The translations under genes were made by a program, and so were the position numbers. The notes beneath the pieces were generated by a model. That model was not told the origin of the DNA, searched no databases, and saw only the letters and a program-made list of their open reading frames with translations. From JABDMD01 sp965203475 (lineage in GTDB: Bacteria > Pseudomonadota > Gammaproteobacteria > UBA4575), in the NCBI GenBank assembly GCA_965203475.1, contig OZ241890.1, forward strand, positions 1,116,001 through 1,180,000: a stretch of DNA of 64,000 nucleotides, written 5' to 3'. This document shows, piece by piece, positions 32,914-41,916 of this stretch. Each line of letters opens with the position of its first letter. Within the stretch, counting starts at the first letter, position 1.

Positions 32914-34794
32914 TTACGCAGACTCTAATTTTAGTTCAGCCAAGGTTTCACCTGTAGCTTGGTCCTTAATTTCATAATTGCTCTGTGTTGAATATAGAGC
33001 ATCTACCAATGCTTGATGTTTGCCCATTACCACATCACGGCGAATCTTTTTGGAACGAGTTAACTCACCTGCATCAACATTAAATTCACGATGCATAATT
33101 AAAAATCGACGAATTGGCGGACTATCTTTACCTTCAATTTGTTCCATATGTGAATTTACATCAACCACTGTCTTCTTTACTAAATCGTATACTTCGTCTT
33201 TTGTTGCTAAATCTCTATAGCCTGTAAACCGAATGTCATTTACTTCTGCCCAACTACCAACGGCACCTTCATCAATTACAATAAACGCTGCGATATTCTC
33301 TTTATTATTTCCGAGTGCAACAGCTTCTTTAATAAATGGTGATGACTTTAATGCGCTTTCTACTAAATGTGGTGCAAATTGACTACCGGAACTAAATTGT
33401 CCAACTGAATCCATGCGATCGGTTACTCGTATACCGCCATTAGCTTCAACGGCCCCAGCATCTCCTGTTTTAATCCAGCCATCAGCCGATTTTACAGAAG
33501 CAGTAAGTTCTGGATCCCGATGATATTCTTTAAAAGAATTATTTCCTTTAAATGCAATTTCACCGTTATCAAGTATTTTTACCTCAACACCTGAAAGTGG
33601 AACACCCATGTTGTGTTCACCTAAATGGCTATCTACTTCGCTGTCACCCTGAACACTAATTAAACCTGCACTTTCTGTCGTGCCATAACATTTTTTCAAG
33701 TTGACACCGATGCTGCGAAAAAAATTAAATATTTCATTACTGATGTTATCTCCGCCTGTATACGCATGGCGCAATTTGGTAAGCCCATAAACATTTTTGA
33801 GCGGCGCAAACATTAAAAGGTTTGCCATAAAATCTTTTAGCCCTCCACCCGAGGCATTTCCATTCATTAAACTTTCTCTAGCTTGATGGGCATAGTTAAA
33901 CCATTTATCAAAAGACTTAGTATTAGATCTTTGTGCCCGCGCAGTAATTTCAGAATATAGCTGCTTATAAAAGTGTGGAGGCGCATACAACACAGTGGGT
34001 CCAATTTCTCGCAAGTCCATCATTATAGTTTCATTACTTTCAGGGCAATTAATTGTGTACCCTTTTAATAGCCACAAGGTGTAACTAAACAATGCGCTAG
34101 CAGCATAGGAGATTGGTAAAAATGCCAAGACTTCTTCCTGGCTACTAATATTTTCACTTTCAGCAAATGCTTTTGCGACATTGATTAAGCTTGAATAAGT
34201 GTGGACTACACCTTTGGCATCTCCTGAAGTACCTGGGGTATAAATAATGAATGCTTCATTATCTTGAGCAACATTATTTGAAATGTCATTAAGAAAGTTT
34301 GGGTGGTCTTGAGTGAATTTTTTACCCATTTCCCGAATATCAGAAAAAATATGTAAACGTGATGACTGGTATTCCTGCATACCTCGCCCATCACAGTAAA
34401 TCATTTCTTCAAAACTAGAGCATTGTTCTTTGATTTCATAACAAGCATCAACATGTTGTTGGTCCTGAACAATTACAAATCGAGCTTGGCAATCATTTAA
34501 AAATGTAACGAGCTCTTCTTGATTAGAGTCAGGATGAACAGGAACAGGAACAAGACCCAGCAAATGGGCTGATAGCATAGAAAAGTAAATCTCTGGGATG
34601 TTATTTCCAAAAATTACGACGTATTCACCAGGCTTTAGGCCTTTCGCGGCTAAACCACATGCAAATTCTTGAACAATGTTTTGGACATCGCTCCAAGTCC
34701 ACGTTCTCCATAAACCATATCGTTTATAACGAATTGCTGGTTCAGAACTGCGGGTATTTGTTTGTTGTGAAAATAGACTAGGAAAAGTATCCAT
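32914..34794 (-). CDS. AMP-dependent acyl-CoA/aryl-CoA synthetase
   Basis: 626 residues. The adenylation motifs are complete: A3 loop YTPGTSGDAKGV, A5 YGTTESAG, the GWIKTGDAG motif and a C-terminal catalytic Lys in LTRSKKIRRDVV. The length and large C-terminal region fit long-chain acyl-CoA ligases. The gene opens the run ending in livF, an arrangement known in several proteobacteria for uptake and activation of aromatic or fatty acids. Inference: the transported acid is captured as its CoA ester on entry. Confidence 0.9.
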   Translation of the reverse strand: MDTFPSLFSQQTNTRSSEPAIRYKRYGLWRTWTWSDVQNIVQEFACGLAAKGLKPGEYVVIFGNNIPEIYFSMLSAHLLGLVPVPVHPDSNQEELVTFLNDCQARFVIVQDQQHVDACYEIKEQCSSFEEMIYCDGRGMQEYQSSRLHIFSDIREMGKKFTQDHPNFLNDISNNVAQDNEAFIIYTPGTSGDAKGVVHTYSSLINVAKAFAESENISSQEEVLAFLPISYAASALFSYTLWLLKGYTINCPESNETIMMDLREIGPTVLYAPPHFYKQLYSEITARAQRSNTKSFDKWFNYAHQARESLMNGNASGGGLKDFMANLLMFAPLKNVYGLTKLRHAYTGGDNISNEIFNFFRSIGVNLKKCYGTTESAGLISVQGDSEVDSHLGEHNMGVPLSGVEVKILDNGEIAFKGNNSFKEYHRDPELTASVKSADGWIKTGDAGAVEANGGIRVTDRMDSVGQFSSGSQFAPHLVESALKSSPFIKEAVALGNNKENIAAFIVIDEGAVGSWAEVNDIRFTGYRDLATKDEVYDLVKKTVVDVNSHMEQIEGKDSPPIRRFLIMHREFNVDAGELTRSKKIRRDVVMGKHQALVDALYSTQSNYEIKDQATGETLAELKLESA

Positions 34795-35273
34795 GTTTAT
34801 TTAAATAAACCCCTATTCGCTCCATCTTTATCTGACAATAATATTTTAATTATTCGAGCGCCTCACTTGTAAAAACAAGGAAGTGCGCCCTGGTTTTCAC
34901 CATAGACACATCACAAAAGTCAGATTGTAGAATTTATAATGTGATGTGTTTTTATTCTTATATATTACAGTATCCCTGCCTCTAGCGATGCCTTGAATGG
35001 CGATCGTGGACAACACCGATAAAGTACACTAGCGAACTAATGCTTTGCAAGCGTTAGTACATGTAAATTATGATCTTCAACAAGATCAAAGTTTATGTAA
35101 AAAACCAATGCCAATTCTGGTATTTGCGCAATTTTTTATCGCTGAAATAGCCAAAAAAGTTACTATTTTTACAAATTAACCGGAGTTATTTTATGGTTTA
35201 TTTGTATTTTGCAGCCATTGGCTGGCAGACAATAGAGCTAGAATAATTCTAAATGATTAAAATTTAAGCAGAA
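34795..35273. promoter_or_regulatory. Gene-free region before the ligase/liv operon
   Basis: 479 bases between two minus-strand genes. It should hold the ligase operon promoter and the end of the signalling gene. It contains an inverted repeat ACACATCACA (34906-34915) and TGTGATGTGT (34940-34949) followed by a T-run on the plus strand, and a small dyad TGATCTT-CAAC-AAGATCA near 35072. No reading frame of note was seen. A small RNA from this gap is possible but unsupported. Confidence 0.4.
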
Positions 35274-38200
35274 TTATTTTTGAAAATTTGAAATTAATGT
35301 CAAATTGGCTGATTTTTCAATAATGAATTCTTTCTCAAAATCTTCGGATTTCATTGGTTTGCCAAAATGATAACCCTGGATAAAGTCACATCCTTCTTCG
35401 CGTAGAAGCTCAAGCTGCTCAGCAGTTTCAACGCCTTCCGCTAATACTTTTAGATTTAGGCTTTGCGCCAAGGCGATAATACCTTTGGCAATTAAACGAT
35501 CTTCATTATTCACCGTGATATCACGGACAAATGAAGCATCAATTTTCAATAAATCGATTGGGAATTTACGCAAATAGTTTAGTGAAGAATAACCCGTACC
35601 AAAGTCATCAATTGAAAGTTTTACACCCATATCTTTGAGTTGATGCAAAATAGTAATTACATCTTCTGGATGCTTCATAATGGTACTCTCGGTAATTTCT
35701 AACTCGAGATATTCGGCTTTTAGCCCGGATTCTTTTAACACCTGTGCCACTTGTTCAGAAATATTTGAGTTCTCAAGTTGCTTGCCTGAGAGATTTACTG
35801 AAACAGGAATTGGTTTGTAGCCTTTGTTAATCCAAGACTGAACTTGCACGCATGCACTAATTAGCACCCACAGTCCTAAGTCTGAAATTAATCCAGTTTC
35901 TTCGGCAAGAGGAATAAATTCTCCTGGTGCAATCAAGCCTCGTTCTGGATGATTCCATCTTACTAAGGCTTCCATTCCTGAAATTATTCCGGTTTGTAAA
36001 TCTAACTTAGGCTGGAAGTACACATCCATTTCTTCTCGCTCTATTGATCGACGCAAATCTTGTTCTGTTTGCACTTTATTGGTTACGACCACTTCCATCT
36101 CTTCTTCATAAAATAAATAACTTCCACCCTGTTCTTTTGCTTTAAACATTGCAGTGTCTGCGCGTTTCATTAACTCGCCTACGCTATCTCCATCGTAGGG
36201 ATGCATGGAAATTCCAATACTTGCCGTTACATAAATGTCTTTACCTGCAAAAGTGTATCGTTCACCTACTTTTTTACAAATCTTATCGGCGATGTTCGCT
36301 ACAACGTTGCTATCTTCAATTCCATCAATTGCTAAAGTAAATTCATCACCGCCGAGCCTGGCCACTGTATCTACTGAACGTACACAACTTAAAATTCTAT
36401 CGGCCACGGCTTTAAGTAATTTATCTCCCACATTGTGGCCCAAGGTGTCATTAACATATTTAAATCGATCCAAATCTAAAAACATGACGGCTAACATTTC
36501 TGACTGAGGTCGCGCTTTATTCAACAACTTCTTCATCTTATCGATAAACATGGTGCGATTTGGCAAGCCCGTTAACGAATCATTATAGGCAAGTTCGCGC
36601 ACATGAACTTCCGCGCGACTAGCCTTGAGCAATCTTGCTACACGTTGTCTCATGACCGCAAAGTGAATAGGTTTTGGAATATAGTCTGTTGCGCCGCATT
36701 CAAACGCCTGTTCAATTGATTTTTCGTCTTCTAAGGCAGTAACAATTAAGATTGGTACATATTTACTGCGCTGCAGCATGCGTATCTTTTTACAAGCTTC
36801 AAATCCATTTAAATTGGGCATTAATGCATCCAGAATAATTAAATTTGGCATATTCTTTTCGCATCTTGATACAGCCTCAATACCATCAGATACAGACTCA
36901 ATTTCGTAACCATCAGATGCTAAAACGTTTTGAAGTGCGACCCTCATACTTCGATCATCATCTGCAATTAATATTCTTTCTACATTGCGTTGTGTCAGCA
37001 GTGTGTCATCTTTAAATAGGTTCAATTCTTTTCTCAGTTCAGAAATAGCTACATCAGCTTCTGAATATAAGACTTGTACCAATTTTCCCGCATTATGTAA
37101 TTTATTTTCAGCACCAAATTCTTCGAGTTGCTTCGCAATATGCACTACGCGCTCTGCTCCAAAATTTGCGCTACTGCCTTTAATCGTATGGGCATAATGT
37201 TTAAGCGCACCGGCATCTTCTTCTTTCACACTTTTTTCTAACGATGTCAAAAGTATTTTCATGTCATCAATGTACATCTCAATTAAATCATTAAAGCCTC
37301 CCGCCATATTTTCACGAAGCGCGTCAATCATCGCTTTATTAATTGCATAGTGTTCTTCAGTATTAACCTGCTTATCTTCATTCACTAGTGTCTGTGTTGA
37401 TGTAGATTCAGTAATTTCTTCTACATCCGTTTTCACCCATTTGCTTAATTTTTCAATTAACACATTTAATTTGATTGGCTTCTCTGCATAGTCGTCCATT
37501 CCAGACTGAATACACTTTTCACGATCCCCTTCCAAAACGTTAGCTGTCATTGCAATAATTGGAATTTGTGCCTTATCAGATTTGAATTGCCTAATTTTGT
37601 TTGTGGTCTCATATCCATCCATTTGCGGCATATTGCAATCCATAAACACTGCATCGTAATGTGTGTTTTCCAATAGTTTTAATGCCTCAATTCCATTGGC
37701 AGCAACAGAGGATTTACACCCTACTCTTTCCAGCATGGCTTGTATTACTTGCTGGTTAGCTCGATTATCTTCTACAACTAAAATAGTCGCATTAAATTTA
37801 GTTTTTCGATTCGTTACTTCTGTACTAGATTTAGGTTCTACATCATTTTCTTCAGCTTTTATCTCAACTGGTTCATTAATTAATTCAGCAATTGAATCAA
37901 ATAAGCTAGATTGTCGAACTGGTTTTCTAATATACGTATCTATTTCACGGAAGCGCTCTAAAAATGCCTCAGGATTACTTTGATTTGTTAGCAATATTAA
38001 TTTAAGAGGCTTTATTTCTTCATCTTTCGTTATCTTGCGAATTAATTCAATACCATTTACGTCATTCATAAACTCATCTATGAACGCAACACTAAATGGA
38101 TTGCCTTCTTTTGTAGCTGTACGTAATACGTCAATTGTATTTTCATCATTTTCTTCACAAACAACATCAGCCCCCCAATTCTGGAATGTTTGACGCATGC

Positions 38201-39803
38201 TTAAGCGAATTATCTCGCTATCATCCGCAATATAGATACGCATTCCAGAAGCAGTTGAAGACTGTATTAATTGAGTATCGGTGTTTTTAACTGGATTGTC
38301 TTTAAATGGTAATTCAAACCAAAAGGTACTGCCTTCACCTTGTCTACTTTTAACCCCAATATCACCATGCATAATCTCAACAAGTTGACGGCAAATTGCT
38401 AAACCTAATCCTGTACCACCAAATTGTTTCGTAGTAGATTCATCCGCTTGGCGGAACGCATCAAATATTTGTTCTTGGGCCATTTCAGAAATTCCAACGC
38501 CGGTATCAAAAATCTCAAACCTCAACCGCAATGTAGTTCCACCGGACGTAACATTTTTTACATGAAAACCAACTTCTCCTCTTGGCGTAAATTTCACTGC
38601 ATTACCTCCAAGATTAAGCAACAATTGCCTTAATCGACTGGAATCCCCTTTAATTCGAGTCGGAACATCTCGATTAATGAGATATGCAATATCAATATCT
38701 TTTAGCTGTGCTTGGCCTGTAAGAATAGAAATAATATCATCGAGCACTTCTCGCATATTAAATGATTCGTATTCAACTTGGACCTTTCCTGAATCCACTT
38801 TAGAAAAATTCAAGATATCGTCAATTAAGCTTAATAACGCATTACCAGAATCATTTGCAACTTCAACATACTCTGTTTGTTTTGGACTTAAGTTGGTTTC
38901 TTTAAGTATATCCAACATGCCCAGTATTCCATTTAACGGTGTACGTAATTCATGACTTACGTTAGCAGCAAATTCACCCTTAGCATGCGCATACTGAAGT
39001 GCTGCTTGACGTGCTGATTCCAAATTAAATTCACGATCGGCAAGTGCACGCATCATAATATTGAATGCGCGCTGCATATTTGTAATATCGATTGGACCCC
39101 AAATTCTAGAACGAACATGCAGATTTCCAGACTCTGCATCATTCATAAGTCCCGCGAGTTCTAACAACGGGTTCATTAATCGATCTGTAATATTTAAAAG
39201 AATAAGAAGTAATAGTCCTGACAAGAGCAAAGAGATTGCAATACTTATTAATAATATATTTCTCTCTAGTCGGCGCAGTGTGTCTTTACTTACATAAACA
39301 CGAACATACCCAAGCAATTCTTTTTCATTTACCTCATCAATAAAGGGAAGCTCAGCATCTGAGGTTTGCGCAAAAACAGGTGACACATAATACCAAGCAT
39401 CTCCCGATTCTCTAATCATCTTTAGTTCATTTGGCCAAACTTCTTGCGAAGTTGTAAATGTATTTTCCCCTTCCTCATATAGCGGGCTTAACTCTGCATC
39501 ATAAATTGCAACACCTTGTACATCAGGAAAGTTTTTAATGGCCTGTGAATTTTCTCGCGCACTTTCTTCGCTTAAATAAAGTAAAGCTAAAATATTTCTT
39601 TCTGCAAAGTCTTTAGATACTTGGAGCCCCTCAGATTCGAGATTTTTTTCAACCTGATGAGATGAAAAAGTAGAGATTAAGAATGCGATAATAATTGCAG
39701 TAGTTAAAATACCTACAACAAAAGCAAACACCAGTTGTTCGCGAAAACCTCCATGGAGCTTTCTATCGATATATTTTGGTAATTTAAAATATGAAAGCTT
39801 CAT
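35274..39803 (-). CDS. Giant hybrid histidine kinase-phosphorelay-GGDEF-EAL protein
   Basis: 1509 residues. The order is: membrane span (24-46), periplasmic sensor (about 47-180), span (183-204), HAMP-like linker, HisKA with His284 (NVSHELRTPL), HATPase_c (about 385-500), receiver 1 (521-640, Asp576), receiver 2 (672-790, Asp722), Hpt with His872 (AHTIKGSSANFG), receiver 3 (943-1062, Asp992), GGDEF (1070-1235, intact GGDEF at 1151) and EAL (1250-1490, with EAL at 1278 and DDFGTGYS). A full phosphorelay is thus fused to c-di-GMP synthesis and breakdown. It lies 6 bases after a periplasmic binding-protein gene, likely its sensor partner. Confidence 0.93.
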   Translation of the reverse strand: MKLSYFKLPKYIDRKLHGGFREQLVFAFVVGILTTAIIIAFLISTFSSHQVEKNLESEGLQVSKDFAERNILALLYLSEESARENSQAIKNFPDVQGVAIYDAELSPLYEEGENTFTTSQEVWPNELKMIRESGDAWYYVSPVFAQTSDAELPFIDEVNEKELLGYVRVYVSKDTLRRLERNILLISIAISLLLSGLLLLILLNITDRLMNPLLELAGLMNDAESGNLHVRSRIWGPIDITNMQRAFNIMMRALADREFNLESARQAALQYAHAKGEFAANVSHELRTPLNGILGMLDILKETNLSPKQTEYVEVANDSGNALLSLIDDILNFSKVDSGKVQVEYESFNMREVLDDIISILTGQAQLKDIDIAYLINRDVPTRIKGDSSRLRQLLLNLGGNAVKFTPRGEVGFHVKNVTSGGTTLRLRFEIFDTGVGISEMAQEQIFDAFRQADESTTKQFGGTGLGLAICRQLVEIMHGDIGVKSRQGEGSTFWFELPFKDNPVKNTDTQLIQSSTASGMRIYIADDSEIIRLSMRQTFQNWGADVVCEENDENTIDVLRTATKEGNPFSVAFIDEFMNDVNGIELIRKITKDEEIKPLKLILLTNQSNPEAFLERFREIDTYIRKPVRQSSLFDSIAELINEPVEIKAEENDVEPKSSTEVTNRKTKFNATILVVEDNRANQQVIQAMLERVGCKSSVAANGIEALKLLENTHYDAVFMDCNMPQMDGYETTNKIRQFKSDKAQIPIIAMTANVLEGDREKCIQSGMDDYAEKPIKLNVLIEKLSKWVKTDVEEITESTSTQTLVNEDKQVNTEEHYAINKAMIDALRENMAGGFNDLIEMYIDDMKILLTSLEKSVKEEDAGALKHYAHTIKGSSANFGAERVVHIAKQLEEFGAENKLHNAGKLVQVLYSEADVAISELRKELNLFKDDTLLTQRNVERILIADDDRSMRVALQNVLASDGYEIESVSDGIEAVSRCEKNMPNLIILDALMPNLNGFEACKKIRMLQRSKYVPILIVTALEDEKSIEQAFECGATDYIPKPIHFAVMRQRVARLLKASRAEVHVRELAYNDSLTGLPNRTMFIDKMKKLLNKARPQSEMLAVMFLDLDRFKYVNDTLGHNVGDKLLKAVADRILSCVRSVDTVARLGGDEFTLAIDGIEDSNVVANIADKICKKVGERYTFAGKDIYVTASIGISMHPYDGDSVGELMKRADTAMFKAKEQGGSYLFYEEEMEVVVTNKVQTEQDLRRSIEREEMDVYFQPKLDLQTGIISGMEALVRWNHPERGLIAPGEFIPLAEETGLISDLGLWVLISACVQVQSWINKGYKPIPVSVNLSGKQLENSNISEQVAQVLKESGLKAEYLELEITESTIMKHPEDVITILHQLKDMGVKLSIDDFGTGYSSLNYLRKFPIDLLKIDASFVRDITVNNEDRLIAKGIIALAQSLNLKVLAEGVETAEQLELLREEGCDFIQGYHFGKPMKSEDFEKEFIIEKSANLTLISNFQK

Positions 39804-39809
39804 TAGATA

Positions 39810-40778
39810 TTACTCGGAAGGAAACACTGCATCATAGGTGCGTAGGTCTGCACTTGATATACTTATACCTATGTGCTCGGCAGTTCGGCGATTAATTGCA
39901 ATGCGTAAATCTTTTACTGGTACAACACCTTGCAGGCGCCCTGTACCACCATTAAGCTCGTTTAATGCATATCTGCCTAAACGCTCTCCTAATAATGTGT
40001 TATCAGGGTACATTGCAAACAACACACCTTTATTTACATGGGCAGGGTTACTAGAAAATACAGGCGTGTTGTGTGACCAAGACTCTTGGAGAATAAACGA
40101 GAGTAATGTTTTCTTGTCTACAGAAGTAGGATCAGGCGGTAGCCAAATGGCTATTTCATCTAAATCTGAACGTGAAAATATTTTTCTATAAATTCTTGCA
40201 GACTCGACCAAACTCGTCGTTGAATATTTGACGAGTTCTAGATTGGTTAATTCTGCTGCTTGCCTTGCATTATTAATTAGCCATTCAAATTTTGAAGGAT
40301 TATAAACAACTACAATTTTCTTAACATTTGGACTTAACTCTGTAACTTTATCGAATAGCATTTTTGGCGATGCTGCTAGCGACAGAGTTGATCTCGAGTG
40401 ATTCATACTTTTAGGAGTCAATACTCCACTTAAAAGCACTGGTATTCTGTTTGAAATATTTATTGAAGCAGATTCGCCGCGAACACCGAGAGCAACACAA
40501 ACTTCAATACTGTTTTCAGCAATCCATTTATTTAGTTTGTCAGGGGAATAATCTTTTGGGAGTGAGTAGCGTCTTGTTTTTCCATTAACTGTTTTTTCAA
40601 CACCATCTGCAATATCTGTGAAAATTTTATTGTAAGGTGCACGCAATTCTGGATAGATCACTGCAACGGAAGGTGTTGCAGAATTTGCAACAAAGACGAA
40701 ATTAAAAAATATTACAATTATTAGAGAAACAACCGCTCTAAAAATATAATGCTTTTTATTGTCTAGTAATAAATTCAT
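39810..40778 (-). CDS. Periplasmic ABC-type substrate-binding protein, sensor partner
   Basis: 322 residues, with a signal sequence (VVSLIIVIFFNFVFVANSA, cleavage about residue 34) and a two-lobe binding-protein fold of the ABC_sub_bind type. Features are PSVAVIYPELRAPYNKIF at the mature start, NVKKIVVVYNPS in the middle and LRIAINRRTAEHIGI near the C-terminus. No ABC permease or ATPase is adjacent. It is instead coupled (6 bases) to the hybrid kinase, so it probably presents a ligand to the kinase sensor domain. The ligand is unknown. Confidence 0.85.
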   Translation of the reverse strand: MNLLLDNKKHYIFRAVVSLIIVIFFNFVFVANSATPSVAVIYPELRAPYNKIFTDIADGVEKTVNGKTRRYSLPKDYSPDKLNKWIAENSIEVCVALGVRGESASINISNRIPVLLSGVLTPKSMNHSRSTLSLAASPKMLFDKVTELSPNVKKIVVVYNPSKFEWLINNARQAAELTNLELVKYSTTSLVESARIYRKIFSRSDLDEIAIWLPPDPTSVDKKTLLSFILQESWSHNTPVFSSNPAHVNKGVLFAMYPDNTLLGERLGRYALNELNGGTGRLQGVVPVKDLRIAINRRTAEHIGISISSADLRTYDAVFPSE

Positions 40779-40794
40779 CTACAACCAAATTTCC

Positions 40795-41811
40795 CTATGG
40801 TTTTTCTGCCACAATCAAGCTCCAATAGCCAAACGTATTAATTATTGATATGTTTAGGAATCCTGAATCTTTTAAAATTTCAGTAATTTCTTTGCCAGAA
40901 TACTGTTTACCTTCTGTCCAATTCAGCATCGCAACACTTCCTGCTGCTGCAACTAAAGGACCAGTTTTTTCGTCATTAAAAAGTATTTCATGAATCAGAA
41001 CTTTCCCTTTGCTTGGCAAACTTTCGAAACTTTTATTTGATAAAAATTTACATTTATCAATTGGCCAGTCGTGAAAAATCTGTGAATAAAAATGAATATC
41101 AGATTCTGGATACTCATCTTTCCAAAAATCACCAGGATGTGAGGATGCGCGATCTCCTAATGCATATATATTTAAAAATTCATCACTAACTTCACATACA
41201 GGCGGAATTTCAAAATTTATAGCATTTAAGTTTTTAAAATTACTCAACACACCAATAATATGCGCGCCAGAACCACCACCAATGTCTAAAAATATTTTTG
41301 AGTTAGATAGATCTACATGTTTTGGCCAAGCAAGTGCAGGCGCCATGCTTGAACTATGCATAGCTCTAGTAAAGCTCTTTGCTGTCTCAATTTGCTTTTC
41401 ATGACTCTCAAAGATCGCCTCTTCTCCATAAACTCTTGATTCATTGGATAACACTGCATTTTTTAGAGACTCAATCGTATTCAGGTTTGTCAGCTCTAAT
41501 AATCCACCAAAATATGTAGGACTATCTTTGATAAGATATTTTTTCGCATATTTCGTTAGTGAATATTTATTATTTGAATAATCAACAAGCCCAATATTAG
41601 CTAGCATAATTAATATTGCTTTTGCGACTCGTTCATTCAGACCTAAAATTTCTGAGATCTCGGTAATAGTTGTTGAACTATTGGGAAATTTTGAAAACAG
41701 ATCAATTTCATTTGCAACCATTAGTGTTTGATACCCAAACATGCCTGCAATTACGTTCCATAAAGGCTTATCGTCTATTTCAATATCAACTTCTAGATTT
41801 TTAGTCTGCAT
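40795..41811 (-). CDS. SAM-dependent O-methyltransferase, COMT-like
   Basis: 338 residues. An N-terminal winged-helix dimerisation domain (about 15-100, NVIAGMFGYQTLMVANEIDL) is followed by the SAM site LDIGGGSG (about 170-177) and the catalytic-base motif FHDWP, seen in plant-type O-methyltransferases and related biosynthetic enzymes. It lies between a TonB receptor and the periplasmic sensor gene, and behind the thiamine-diphosphate/citrate-synthase-like genes. Inference: it methylates a hydroxyl on a small molecule made by this locus. Confidence 0.86.
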   Translation of the reverse strand: MQTKNLEVDIEIDDKPLWNVIAGMFGYQTLMVANEIDLFSKFPNSSTTITEISEILGLNERVAKAILIMLANIGLVDYSNNKYSLTKYAKKYLIKDSPTYFGGLLELTNLNTIESLKNAVLSNESRVYGEEAIFESHEKQIETAKSFTRAMHSSSMAPALAWPKHVDLSNSKIFLDIGGGSGAHIIGVLSNFKNLNAINFEIPPVCEVSDEFLNIYALGDRASSHPGDFWKDEYPESDIHFYSQIFHDWPIDKCKFLSNKSFESLPSKGKVLIHEILFNDEKTGPLVAAAGSVAMLNWTEGKQYSGKEITEILKDSGFLNISIINTFGYWSLIVAEKP

Positions 41812-41916
41812 ATTTAACTCCTCCTAACTTTTTAATAAGCTTTTATTGTTTTTATTAAACACATTACTTTTTGAATATTCGTATATTCAATTTGTTAATT
41901 TTTATGTTGACTTTAT

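Noticed and set aside
34859..34892. Hairpin GCGCCTCACTTGT...ACAAGGAAGTGCGC as terminator
   Set aside because: The arms pair imperfectly with a bulge and no T-run follows in either direction.
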